A stretch of DNA of 64,000 nucleotides from an uncultured Oscillospiraceae bacterium (GTDB taxonomy: Bacteria; Bacillota; Clostridia; Oscillospirales; Oscillospiraceae): positions 1 to 64,000 of the forward strand of contig CAAEUZ010000129.1 of NCBI GenBank assembly GCA_900759385.1. Reading direction: 5' to 3'. How positions within the stretch are numbered: position 1 is the first letter of the stretch; each line of letters starts with the position of its first letter. The notes under the pieces were generated by a model that ran no database searches, was not told the DNA's origin, and was given only the letters and a program-made list of their open reading frames with translations. This document shows positions 7,755-15,400 of this stretch, piece by piece. Both the position numbers and the translations under genes were made by a program.

Positions 7755-9740
7755 TCAGGATATGTCGGCCAGGTCCAGATACTGGCTGCCGAATTCGGAT
7801 ATGTGCCTCTTCCTGCCCTGCAGATCGTCGCCGAGCAGGAGGTCGAACATCTGCGATGTGCGTTCGGCGTCCTCGGGCATGACACGGATGAGCCGGCGCG
7901 TCTCCGGGTTCATGGTGGTCAGCCACATCATGTCCGGATCGTTCTGTCCGAGGCCCTTGGAGCGGTTGATGCTCGCCCTGGCCGTGCCTATCTCCTCCAT
8001 AATCTGCGCCTTCTCCCGCTCCGAGTAAGCGAACCAGGTCTTGCCGCCGGACTCTATCTCATAGAGCGGGGACTCGGCAATGTACACGTAGCCCTCTTTG
8101 ATGAGCGTGGGCGCGAGGCGGTAGATCATCGTCAGTATGAGCGTGCGTATCTGGAAGCCGTCCACATCCGCGTCGGTGCAGATGATGATCTTGCTCCAGC
8201 GCAGGTTTTCCAGTTCAAAGGCCGGCAGCTCCTTCACGTGCTTGCTCGTCTCTACGCCGCAGCCTAAGACCTTCACGAGGTCGGTTATGACGTCGCTTTT
8301 GAAGATGCGGCTGTAGTCGGCCTTGAGGCAGTTGAGTATCTTGCCGCGCACGGGCATGATGCCCTGGAACTCGGCGTCGCGGCTGAGCTTGCAGCTTGTG
8401 AGCGCGCTGTCGCCCTCGACGATGTATATCTCGCGCTTTGACACGTCGCGGCTGCGGCAGTCAACGAACTTCTGTACGCGGTTGGAGATGTCCATGCTGC
8501 CCGTGAGTTTTTTCTTGATGTTCAGCCTGGCACTCTCCGCCTGCTCGCGGGAGCGCTTGTTGATGAGCACCTGGTCGGCCACGCGGTCGGCCTCAGCCTT
8601 GTGCTCGATGAAATATATCTCCAGCTGCTCGCGGAAGAACTCGGTCATCGCCTCCTGGATAAAGCGGTTGGTGATGGCCTTCTTGGTCTGGTTCTCGTAG
8701 CTGGTCTGGGTGGAGAAGCAGTTTGTCACCAGCACTAGGCAGTCCGCCACGTCCTGGAAGGTTATCTTGCTCTCGTTCTTCTGGTACTTGCCAACCTTCT
8801 TTATGTAGGCGTCCACCGCGGAGACAAAGGCGCTGCGCACCGCCTTCTCCGGCGCGCCGCCGTGCTCCAGCCAGGAGCTGTTGTGGTAGTACTCGATCAT
8901 GTTCACCTTGACCGAGAAGCAGAACGCCGCGGAGAGCCTGACCTTGTACTCGTCCTTGTCCGCACGGTCGCGCCCGCGGCGCTCGGCGGAGATGAAGTGA
9001 GGCGCGCTGAGCGTCTCCTCCCCGGCGATCTCCCGGACATAGTCGAGGATGCCGTTTTCATAGAGGAACTCCTGCGTCTCGAACTTGCCCTGGGCCACCT
9101 CGTTCCTGAGCCGGAAGGTGACGCCGGCGTTCACCACCGCCTGGCGGCGCAGGGTCTCCTGATAGTACTCCAGCGGTATGTCTATGTCCGTGAAGACCTC
9201 CAGGTCGGGCCGCCAGCGTATATCCGTGCCGGTCTTCTTGCGGTCGGCGGGCTCGCTCTTCAGCTCGCCGACGATGCGGCCCTTTTCAAAGTGCAGCATG
9301 TACTTCTTCCCGTCGCGGCGGACAGTGACGTCCATATACTCGCTCGCGTACTGGGTGGCGCAGCTGCCCAGGCCGTTGAGGCCGAGCGAATACTCGTAAT
9401 CGCCGCCGTCATTGTTGCGGTATTTGCCGCCGGCATAGAGCTCGCAGAAGACGAGCTCCCAGTTCCAGCGCTGCTCCACCGGGTTCCAGTCCACAGGGCA
9501 GCCGCGGCCGAAGTCCTCGCACTCGATACTCTTGTCGAGATAGCGCGTCAGTGTTATAATGTTGCCGTTTCCGGCCCGCGCCTCGTCGATTGAGTTCGAC
9601 AGTATCTCAAACACCGCGTGCTCGCAGCCCTCCAGGCCGTCCGAGCCGAATATAACCGCCGGGCGCTTGCGCACCCTGTCCTCCCCTTTTAGCTGGGATA
9701 TACTCTCGTTTCCGTATTCCACGGAGGTTCGTCTCGCCAT
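7755..9740 (-). CDS. parE: DNA topoisomerase IV subunit B-like (GyrB/ParE family), atypical clade
   Basis: This is about 661 residues. The GHKL ATPase is at the N-terminus (AVFEILSNSIDEARAGNG, about 41-58; LGLNGLGSCATQYAS around 115-130). The TOPRIM domain contains YIVEGDSALTSC and TDADVDGFQIRTLIL, and the conserved C-terminal NPETRRLIRV is present. Several usually invariant motifs differ: RKRPAVIFG where most have RKRPGMYIG, and EGDSALTSC where most have EGDSAGGSA. The acidic residues of TOPRIM are kept, so it is probably active. The ATG at 9740 is preferred; a GTG six codons upstream is possible. Confidence 0.87.
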   Translation of the reverse strand: MARRTSVEYGNESISQLKGEDRVRKRPAVIFGSDGLEGCEHAVFEILSNSIDEARAGNGNIITLTRYLDKSIECEDFGRGCPVDWNPVEQRWNWELVFCELYAGGKYRNNDGGDYEYSLGLNGLGSCATQYASEYMDVTVRRDGKKYMLHFEKGRIVGELKSEPADRKKTGTDIRWRPDLEVFTDIDIPLEYYQETLRRQAVVNAGVTFRLRNEVAQGKFETQEFLYENGILDYVREIAGEETLSAPHFISAERRGRDRADKDEYKVRLSAAFCFSVKVNMIEYYHNSSWLEHGGAPEKAVRSAFVSAVDAYIKKVGKYQKNESKITFQDVADCLVLVTNCFSTQTSYENQTKKAITNRFIQEAMTEFFREQLEIYFIEHKAEADRVADQVLINKRSREQAESARLNIKKKLTGSMDISNRVQKFVDCRSRDVSKREIYIVEGDSALTSCKLSRDAEFQGIMPVRGKILNCLKADYSRIFKSDVITDLVKVLGCGVETSKHVKELPAFELENLRWSKIIICTDADVDGFQIRTLILTMIYRLAPTLIKEGYVYIAESPLYEIESGGKTWFAYSEREKAQIMEEIGTARASINRSKGLGQNDPDMMWLTTMNPETRRLIRVMPEDAERTSQMFDLLLGDDLQGRKRHISEFGSQYLDLADIS

Positions 9741-9840
9741 TATCAGCTTTTCCCTCACATATCACAAGATGTTGTTCGATAGTCGTACCAGTATACTATA
9801 TCTTATCTCGTCCTTTTTTTCAAGTCAAAGCGTGCAAACA

Positions 9841-9870
9841 CAAAAAAGCGGGGATCTTTTCAGTCCCCGC
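9841..9870 (-). terminator. Rho-independent terminator facing left in the parE-yaaL gap
   Basis: Read on the minus strand, a 7-bp stem (GCGGGGA/TCCCCGC) is followed by CTTTTTTG. No protein gene on that strand ends here, so it points to a short leftward transcript made from the region to its right. Confidence 0.75.
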
Positions 9871-10160
9871 CGCACCGCTCTTTCCCGTACTTTCGCACAG
9901 TTTTCCGGCGCTTGACCAGCAAGTCGCATTGAACGTTTTTCTCATCACCCGGATGAGTTCTCTTCGTCCGACGGCGTCCTTTGCGGAGGCCATCCGTCGT
10001 AAGACGCTTTTGCGCGTCCGACACCGGCCTTGGGCTTCTCTCTTTACCCCGCCGTGCTTTTGCTGTGTCCGAGCTTATTATGTGCCTGCGTCCGCGGTTT
10101 ATCACAGGAACAATCCGCCAATTTTCACGTCGTAAACGTGTTTAAAGCCGCCCTCCTCTG
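9871..10160 (-). ncRNA. Candidate structured RNA in a 449-base gap
   Basis: The stretch 9741-10189 between divergent parE and yaaL has no convincing gene. On the minus strand it holds a run of hairpins: GACGC-GCAAAA-GCGTC, a nested CGAC/GTCG stem around TCC-GCAAA-GGA, and CTCATC-CGGGT-GATGAG. The terminator at 9841-9870 follows. It lacks the signatures I know for SRP RNA, RNase P RNA or tmRNA. It may be an undescribed small RNA or a long leader. The strand and ends are uncertain. Confidence 0.35.
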
Positions 10161-10168
10161 AATATAAT
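10141..10168 (+). promoter_or_regulatory. Promoter of yaaL-bofA
   Basis: TTTAAA (10141-10146) and a perfect TATAAT (10163-10168) are separated by 16 bases. The -10 box abuts the ATG at 10169, so transcription would start downstream of that ATG. This supports the TTG start at 10190. Confidence 0.65.
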
Positions 10169-10189
10169 ATGGACAAGGAGTTGATATTC

Positions 10190-10402
10190 TTGTCCAAACG
10201 CAAGCAGAGAAAGGCCAGGGAGGCCGAATACAGGAAAGCGCTGGAGGAGCTCGGCGACGTGCGCAGACAGCTTGACGACACATATAACCGCTTCAACGCC
10301 GTCTCGGACAGTGCGGCGCTTGACGCCTGCATTTACGAGATAAGCGCGCTCAAGAGCAAGTATAACTGTGCCGTGCGCGCCATAAAGTCCTTCTATCTGT
10401 AA
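10190..10402 (+). CDS. yaaL: YaaL family protein (DUF2508)
   Basis: This is 70 residues starting MSKRKQRKAREAEYRKAL. The protein is charged and helical and carries the family pattern ending ALDACIYEISALKSKYNCAVRAIKSFYL. The TTG at 10190 is chosen because AAGGAG lies 9 bases upstream and the only upstream ATG overlaps the end of the promoter. YaaL precedes BofA in many sporulating Firmicutes, as here (25 bases apart). Its function is unknown. Confidence 0.82.
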   Translation: MSKRKQRKAREAEYRKALEELGDVRRQLDDTYNRFNAVSDSAALDACIYEISALKSKYNCAVRAIKSFYL

Positions 10403-10427
10403 ATCCATATGCCCAAGGAGGTTACAT

Positions 10428-10703
10428 ATGCCCGCGATCCCCGAATCCGCAGCCACCGTCATCGTAATAGTAGTCTGTGTGCTGCTCCTCTGGCTGCTGC
10501 TGACCATACTGCGTCTGCCGCTCAAGCTTATCTTCAAACTGCTGCTGAACATGGCCAGTGGCCTTGTGCTGCTCTTCATCTTCAACTTCATCGGAGGGTA
10601 TTTTGACTTTGCCCTCGGCATCAACGCTGTGAACGCCGTGGTAGCCGGCGTGCTGGGCATACCCGGCGTAATACTGCTGGTGCTGATACAGAATTTTATA
10701 TGA
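10428..10703 (+). CDS. bofA: Pro-sigma-K processing inhibitor BofA family protein
   Basis: This is 91 residues and almost wholly hydrophobic, with two or three membrane segments. The end matches the BofA family pattern (GGYFDFALGINAVNAVVAGV followed by LGIPGVILLVLI). In B. subtilis BofA holds the protease SpoIVFB inactive in the outer forespore membrane until sigma-K is needed. It follows yaaL and has AAGGAGG before the ATG. Its presence argues that the organism forms spores. Confidence 0.9.
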   Translation: MPAIPESAATVIVIVVCVLLLWLLLTILRLPLKLIFKLLLNMASGLVLLFIFNFIGGYFDFALGINAVNAVVAGVLGIPGVILLVLIQNFI

Positions 10704-10713
10704 ATACATACTG

Positions 10714-10745
10714 CCCGGCCCCGCACGCGCGGGGCCGGGTTTTAC
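10714..10745 (+). terminator. Terminator of yaaL-bofA
   Basis: An 11-bp GC stem (CCCGGCCCCGC/GCGGGGCCGGG) is followed by TTTTAC, directly after bofA. Confidence 0.9.
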
Positions 10746-10874
10746 TGTATGCGGAGCGCGGCTGCTTGATTTTCAGTGCGCTCCGTATTAAAATTCAGTG
10801 TGCGGCCCGGCGGCGCACCACGCATCCGCGCCGCCGCAGCCCGCTTAAATGACCCAGGGAAGCGGTGAAGAAAC

Positions 10875-11411
10875 ATGATATACAGATACGGTGAATTCGC
10901 CCCGGAGATAGACCCCTCGGCCTTCGTCAGCGAGTCCGCCACCATAATCGGCCAGGTAAAAATAGCGGCCGACTGCTTTATAGGCCCCGGCGCCGTAATA
11001 CGCGCTGACTGCGGCAAGCCCATCGAGATAGGGTACGGAACCGCGGTGGAGGACGGGGTTATCATCCACGTAGGCGGCTCCCGCGCTGTGAGCTGCTATA
11101 TAGGCGAGCGCGTGACCATCGGCCACGGCGCCATCGTACACTGCAGCAAACTCGGTGACAACGCCAACGTGGGCATGGGCGCGGTGCTGAGCCTCTTCTC
11201 CGAGATAGGCGAATATGCCGTCATCGCAGAGGGCGCGGTAGTCAAGCAGGGCCAGGTCATAGAGCCCAGGGTCGTCGTGGGCGGCGCCCCGGCCAGGGTG
11301 CTGCGCCCGCTCCTGGACAGGGACATCGAGTCCTGGGACAGGTCCAAGGCCTGGTACATAGACCTGGTGCGGAAATACAAAACGCCCGGCATGCTCGAGC
11401 GCATAGACTGA
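10875..11411 (+). CDS. Gamma-carbonic anhydrase-like hexapeptide-repeat protein
   Basis: This is 178 residues of left-handed beta-helix repeats. The metal-binding His residues of gamma-class carbonic anhydrases appear to be present (VIIHVGG, and IGHGAIVHC). The family signatures IGPGAVIRADCG and VVVGGAPARVLRPL also fit the YrdA/CaiE/PaaY group. It may hydrate CO2 or have another zinc-dependent role; many members have no shown activity. It stands alone between two terminators. Confidence 0.85.
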   Translation: MIYRYGEFAPEIDPSAFVSESATIIGQVKIAADCFIGPGAVIRADCGKPIEIGYGTAVEDGVIIHVGGSRAVSCYIGERVTIGHGAIVHCSKLGDNANVGMGAVLSLFSEIGEYAVIAEGAVVKQGQVIEPRVVVGGAPARVLRPLLDRDIESWDRSKAWYIDLVRKYKTPGMLERID

Positions 11412-11453
11412 AAAAGAGGCCCGGCACTTTTTGTGCCGGGCCGGATTTTATTT
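11411..11453. terminator. Bidirectional terminator between the carbonic anhydrase-like gene and murF
   Basis: A 10-bp stem GGCCCGGCAC/GTGCCGGGCC has T-rich tails on both strands (GGATTTTATTT right, CTTTTTC left). It overlaps the murF stop codon. Confidence 0.88.
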
Positions 11454-12770
11454 ATACATGTCTTTGAGCGCCTCGGTGATTTTTTCAAACTCCATGGCAT
11501 GGCTGGCCTTGACCAGCACCGTGTCTCCCGGCCTCACGTATTCGGGCAGGGCGCCGATCAGCTCCTCGCGCGCAGCGAAGTGGATGCCGCCCATGGCCTC
11601 CGACACCTCGCCGGTCGTGAGCAGCAGCGCGCCGCGCTCAAGGGCGTGCCGGCCTACCTCGCGGTGCATCTGTTCGCTGCCCTCGCCCAGGTTGAGCATG
11701 TCGCCGAGGATACACACCAGGCGTCCCGGCAGGTCCGACGCGGAGTCTATGGCCAGCTTGGCCGAGTCGGGGTTCGAGTTGTAGCAGTCGTCCACTATCG
11801 TGATGCCGCCGGTGCGTATGACGCTTGTGCGCCGCCCCACGGGCGCATAGGCGGCCAGGCCGGCGGCTATCCGGTCGTCGCTCAGCCCCAGCTCCATGCC
11901 GACGCAGGCAGCGGCCAGGGCAGCGTATATGAGGTGACGGCCGAAAGCCGGGATGCGGGCGCGTATACGCCGCTCGCCGCGGACGATGTCAAAACTCACG
12001 CCGCCGTCAAACTCCACGTTCTCCGCCCTCACGTCGTTATGCCCGCCCATGCCGTAGGAGAGCTTGCGCTGGGCGGGTTTCAATGCGGCCAGACGCACGT
12101 CGTCGCCGTTTACCACCACCAGCGCGTCCCTGTCCATCTCATCGAGCAGCTCCGTCTTGGCCCTGAGCACGCCGTCGAGGTCGTGCAGGGCGTTCAGATG
12201 GGAGCGGCCGATGAGGGTGTACACCGCTATGTCCGGGCGCGCCATCTTGCCCAGGCGCGTCATCTCGCCGAAGTCGCTTATGCCGAGCTCCACCACCGCG
12301 GCCTGGGTACCGGCATCCAGGCGGAAGAGGGTCAGTGGCACGCCGAGCTCATTGTTTAAGTTGCCCTCCGTGCGCAGGGTATTGAATTCCTCGGCCAGGA
12401 CGCAGGCGCACATCTCCTTGGTAGTCGTCTTTCCGGAGCTGCCCACTATGCCCACCACGGGCCCGGAAAAGCGCTCCCGGCACTCCCGCGCCAGCAGCGC
12501 CATGGCCCGCGCCACGTCGGGCACGACGATCACGCCGCCGTCCACTCCCTCCGGGACCCTGGCCGCCAGCGCGCAGGGCGCACCTTTGGCAAGCGCGGAG
12601 GCGATGTAGTCGTGCCCGTCCACGCGCTCGCCCGGCAGGGCGCAGAACATAATGCCCGGCGCGGCCTTGCGGCTGTCTATCACAGCCCCGGTCACAGCGG
12701 CGGAGCCGTCCCCGCCGCGGAGTTCGCCGCCGGTAACGCGGGCTGTGTCAGCGGCTGTAAATCCCGTCAT
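11448..12770 (-). CDS. murF: UDP-N-acetylmuramoyl-tripeptide--D-alanyl-D-alanine ligase
   Basis: This is 440 residues, the normal MurF length. The N-terminal domain has VIDSRKAAPGIMFCALPGERVDGHDY (substrate binding). The ATP loop is GIVGSSGKTTTKEM (about 109-122), then TEGNLNNELGVPLTL and the C-terminal DDCYNSNPDSAKLAID. It adds D-Ala-D-Ala to the peptidoglycan precursor in the cytoplasm. ddl, which makes that dipeptide, is 73 bases upstream on the same strand. Confidence 0.96.
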   Translation of the reverse strand: MTGFTAADTARVTGGELRGGDGSAAVTGAVIDSRKAAPGIMFCALPGERVDGHDYIASALAKGAPCALAARVPEGVDGGVIVVPDVARAMALLARECRERFSGPVVGIVGSSGKTTTKEMCACVLAEEFNTLRTEGNLNNELGVPLTLFRLDAGTQAAVVELGISDFGEMTRLGKMARPDIAVYTLIGRSHLNALHDLDGVLRAKTELLDEMDRDALVVVNGDDVRLAALKPAQRKLSYGMGGHNDVRAENVEFDGGVSFDIVRGERRIRARIPAFGRHLIYAALAAACVGMELGLSDDRIAAGLAAYAPVGRRTSVIRTGGITIVDDCYNSNPDSAKLAIDSASDLPGRLVCILGDMLNLGEGSEQMHREVGRHALERGALLLTTGEVSEAMGGIHFAAREELIGALPEYVRPGDTVLVKASHAMEFEKITEALKDMYK

Positions 12771-12843
12771 ATGTACTCCTCCTCTTCAAAAGCAGGCTCA
12801 AAAGCTGAATATCTCAGAACTCCCGTCCATTCCGGGAAAGTTT

Positions 12844-13881
12844 TTAAAATGCCAGGTCTATTATCCTCTGGCAGAGCTGCTCATAGCTCATGCCCGCGGC
12901 CGCGGCCTCCTGCGGTGCCAGGCTTGTGGGCGTCATGCCCGGGAGCGTATTTATCTCCAGGAACCAAAAGCGCCCTTCTCCGTCATAGATAAAATCAGCC
13001 CTGGCCAGGGCATGCAAATCCAGCGCCCGGTACACCGACACAGCGGCGCGGGCGAGGCGCTCTTCCGCCTCCGCCGGTATCTCCGCCGGCGTTATCTCCT
13101 CCGCCGCGCCGGGCTGGTACTTGTTGCGGTAGTCATAGAAGCCGCTCACCGGCCTTATCTCTATGCTCGGCAGCGGCTCGCCGCCGAGGATGGAAATCTG
13201 TATCTCCCGGCCCTCCACATAGCGCTCGACCAGCACCCCGTCGCCTTCCGCGGCGGCGCGGCTGAGCGCCGCGCCGAGCTCGCGCGGGGTACGCACTATC
13301 TCCACGCCGATGCTCGAGCCGGAGTTTACCGGCTTCACCACGCAGGGCAGGGGCGTACGGCCGGCTATGTCCTCCGCGCCGCCCAGCTCCTCGCGGCTGT
13401 AAAAGCGCCACTCCGGCGTGAGCACGCCGAGTCCGGACGCTATCTGCTTGGTCAGGCGCTTATCCATCGCCAGGGCGCTGCCCAGGTAGCCGCTGCCCGT
13501 GTAGCGTATGCCCAGCAGGTCAAAGGCGGCCTGGACGCGCCCGTCCTCACCGCAGCGGCCGTGCAGGGCGAGGAACACTATGTCCGCCGCCGCACAGATA
13601 TCCAGCACGCGGTCGCCGAACATGCTTCCAGAGCGCAGTTCCCTGGCGTCGCGCACGGCGTCCAGGTCCGGCTCCGTCTCCGCTATGGAGGCGTCCCCCT
13701 CCGGGAGCGGCAGGTCAAAGGCCTCCTCCAGTGAGCCGGAATACCCCTCGAGCCCGAAATACATATCCAGCAGCACGGCCCGGTGCCCCAGGCTCTTGAG
13801 CGCGGCTGCAACGCGCCGCCCGGTGGACACGGAGACGTTCCGCTCCGGCGAGAGGCCGCCGCAGAGCACGACTATATTCAA
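12844..13881 (-). CDS. ddl: D-alanine--D-alanine ligase
   Basis: This is 345 residues with an ATP-grasp fold: ALHGRCGEDGRVQAAFDLLGI, the GSGYLGSALAMDKRLTKQI region, PCVVKPVNSGSSIGVE, and the C-terminal FWFLEINTLPGMTPTS. The omega-loop YDYRNKY keeps the Tyr typical of enzymes that make D-Ala-D-Ala rather than the vancomycin-resistance depsipeptide. The start is TTG with GGGGG upstream. It feeds MurF, encoded next. Confidence 0.95.
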   Translation of the reverse strand: MNIVVLCGGLSPERNVSVSTGRRVAAALKSLGHRAVLLDMYFGLEGYSGSLEEAFDLPLPEGDASIAETEPDLDAVRDARELRSGSMFGDRVLDICAAADIVFLALHGRCGEDGRVQAAFDLLGIRYTGSGYLGSALAMDKRLTKQIASGLGVLTPEWRFYSREELGGAEDIAGRTPLPCVVKPVNSGSSIGVEIVRTPRELGAALSRAAAEGDGVLVERYVEGREIQISILGGEPLPSIEIRPVSGFYDYRNKYQPGAAEEITPAEIPAEAEERLARAAVSVYRALDLHALARADFIYDGEGRFWFLEINTLPGMTPTSLAPQEAAAAGMSYEQLCQRIIDLAF

Positions 13882-13965
13882 GGCAGATTCCCCCTGACAA
13901 CAGTTATAAACTATTATATTCTAGCACAAGGGGGATGTGATTTCAAACAGTCCGGCTGCTGCGTC

Positions 13966-14475
13966 CTACAGGTTGCTGAGGATCGCCGTCATCTCCTCCG
14001 TGCTCTCCTTGTACCCGCGCAGTATCCAGGCGTTCACGATGCCGTACAGCGCGTACGCCACGCCCTGGTTCTTATAATACTCCGTCACATCTTCGCCCTC
14101 CGGCGAATCCGTGGTCAGTATCTGCAGATAGGCGTCCAGGATCACGGTCTGGTGCCCGGAGGCATAGAGCAGGTCGCTTATGTCGCGTATGGACAGGCAG
14201 AACTCGACGAACAGCCGCACGGCGGCGGGCTGGTTGGCGCGGAAGTCCGCCAGGTTGTGCTGCTGCGCAAAGCGCTTCCACATGCAGCAGAGCTTGAAGG
14301 CCAGGACCTCGTCCTTGGTGTTGAAATACCGGAAATACGTGGAGCGCCCCACATCGGCCCGGGCCGTCATCTCCTCTATGCTTATCTTTTCCACCGGCTT
14401 TTCCCTCATGAGCTCGAGCAGTGCGGTGCCCATGCACTCTTTCAGATATTCTGTTGTGGCGGTTGTCCTGCGCAT
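13966..14475 (-). CDS. TetR family transcriptional regulator
   Basis: This is 169 residues from the ATG at 14475 (GGGAG upstream). The N-terminal helix-turn-helix reads ISIEEMTARADVGRSTYFRYFNTKDEVL (about 30-57), and the C-terminal ligand domain has a TetR_C-type layout. It is divergent from plsY across a 256-base AT-rich gap containing an inverted repeat (14525-14544), so it may control itself and plsY. The ligand is unknown; a fatty-acyl signal would fit plsY but is a guess. Confidence 0.85.
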   Translation of the reverse strand: MRRTTATTEYLKECMGTALLELMREKPVEKISIEEMTARADVGRSTYFRYFNTKDEVLAFKLCCMWKRFAQQHNLADFRANQPAAVRLFVEFCLSIRDISDLLYASGHQTVILDAYLQILTTDSPEGEDVTEYYKNQGVAYALYGIVNAWILRGYKESTEEMTAILSNL

Positions 14476-14524
14476 AACGCTTCTCCCTTCCCGTCCGGGA
14501 TACGTGGGACGATTTTCGGAAACA

Positions 14525-14544
14525 GTATCACTGGAACTTGATAC
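14525..14544. promoter_or_regulatory. Inverted repeat, possible TetR operator
   Basis: GTATCA and TGATAC flank 8 bases, about 50 bases upstream of the TetR start codon. A second element, two direct copies of ATACTATC, lies near 14613-14640. Either could bind the regulator. Confidence 0.4.
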
Positions 14545-14573
14545 AGCCATATATCCCACTTTGGCCTGGGCTA

Positions 14574-14604
14574 TTGATTTTGAAGTTTTTTATGGTATTA
14601 TAAT
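14574..14604 (+). promoter_or_regulatory. Probable plsY promoter
   Basis: TTGATT (14574-14579) and TATAAT (14599-14604) are separated by 19 bases in an unusually AT-rich stretch. The long spacer makes the -35 assignment uncertain. Confidence 0.5.
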
Positions 14605-14731
14605 GTCATTCATACTATCGTATCTTTTATACTATCATTTGTTTTAGACGCTGTCAACAGGAAATACCCGCCCGGGGCTGCAAAAACGCCGCGGCGGGCT
14701 CCGGCGCAAATTTAAAGAAAGGATTTTTGAA

Positions 14732-15400
14732 ATGGGCACATTTGTGCTGAACACAAACTCCCCGGCGGCACTTTTTGCCGTCCTCGGCTATCTGTCCGGC
14801 AGTGTGCTGTACGCGCGGGTATTCGCCCGGCTCTTCGGCAACAGGGACATCCTCAGCCATAGCCGGGACCAAAACCCCGGCACGGCCAACGCCTTCATGT
14901 ACGGCGGCTTCATGTGCGGGCTCTGCACGCTGGTATTTGACCTGCTCAAGGGCTTTCTGCCGGTATACCTGTTCGTAAAGAGCGGCGGCATGGACTGCGG
15001 CGCGCCTGCGGCGGCCATGGTCATAGCCTCGCCGGTGCTGGGGCACGCCTTCCCGTTGTTCCACGGGTTCAGGGGCGGCAAGGGCATAGCCGTGAGCTTC
15101 GGCTGCCTGGCCGGGCTGTATCCCGAGCTGGACGCGCTGCTGACGCTGGCCTTCTTTTTCATAGTTTTCTCCACCGCAGTGAAAATCACGCCGAACCTCC
15201 ACCGTACGGCGTTTGCCTATATATTCGCCCTGGTATCGGTCATAACACGCGTTGACAGCTCCCCGGCTGTGCTGGGTTTTGCCGTCATAACTGCCATAGT
15301 TCTTTTAAAGCTGTTCACCAGCGGCGAGAAGCGAGACAGACTTGAGGTGAAATTATTTGGATTCTCTGATACTTTCGTGCGGGACCGGCGGCGGACATGA
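14732..15400 (+). CDS. plsY: Acyl-phosphate--glycerol-3-phosphate acyltransferase
   Basis: This is 222 residues with multiple membrane helices. The three PlsY motifs are present in variant form: SHSRDQNPGTANAF (about 41-54), GHAFPLFHGFRGGKGIAVSF (about 104-123), and a C-terminal helix region. PlsY makes lysophosphatidic acid, the first step of phospholipid synthesis, in the membrane. The first motif has RDQ where most have RNPGAGN-like residues, which is common in clostridial paralogues. It overlaps the next gene by 44 bases. Confidence 0.88.
   Translation: MGTFVLNTNSPAALFAVLGYLSGSVLYARVFARLFGNRDILSHSRDQNPGTANAFMYGGFMCGLCTLVFDLLKGFLPVYLFVKSGGMDCGAPAAAMVIASPVLGHAFPLFHGFRGGKGIAVSFGCLAGLYPELDALLTLAFFFIVFSTAVKITPNLHRTAFAYIFALVSVITRVDSSPAVLGFAVITAIVLLKLFTSGEKRDRLEVKLFGFSDTFVRDRRRT

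Noticed and set aside
9860..10105. 81-residue minus-strand ORF in the parE-yaaL gap
   Set aside because: It is Arg/Lys-rich, has no ribosome site and runs through hairpin arms; a structured RNA is a better explanation.
9841..10160. SRP RNA, RNase P RNA or tmRNA in the parE-yaaL gap
   Set aside because: The diagnostic core sequences of these RNAs are not present on either strand.
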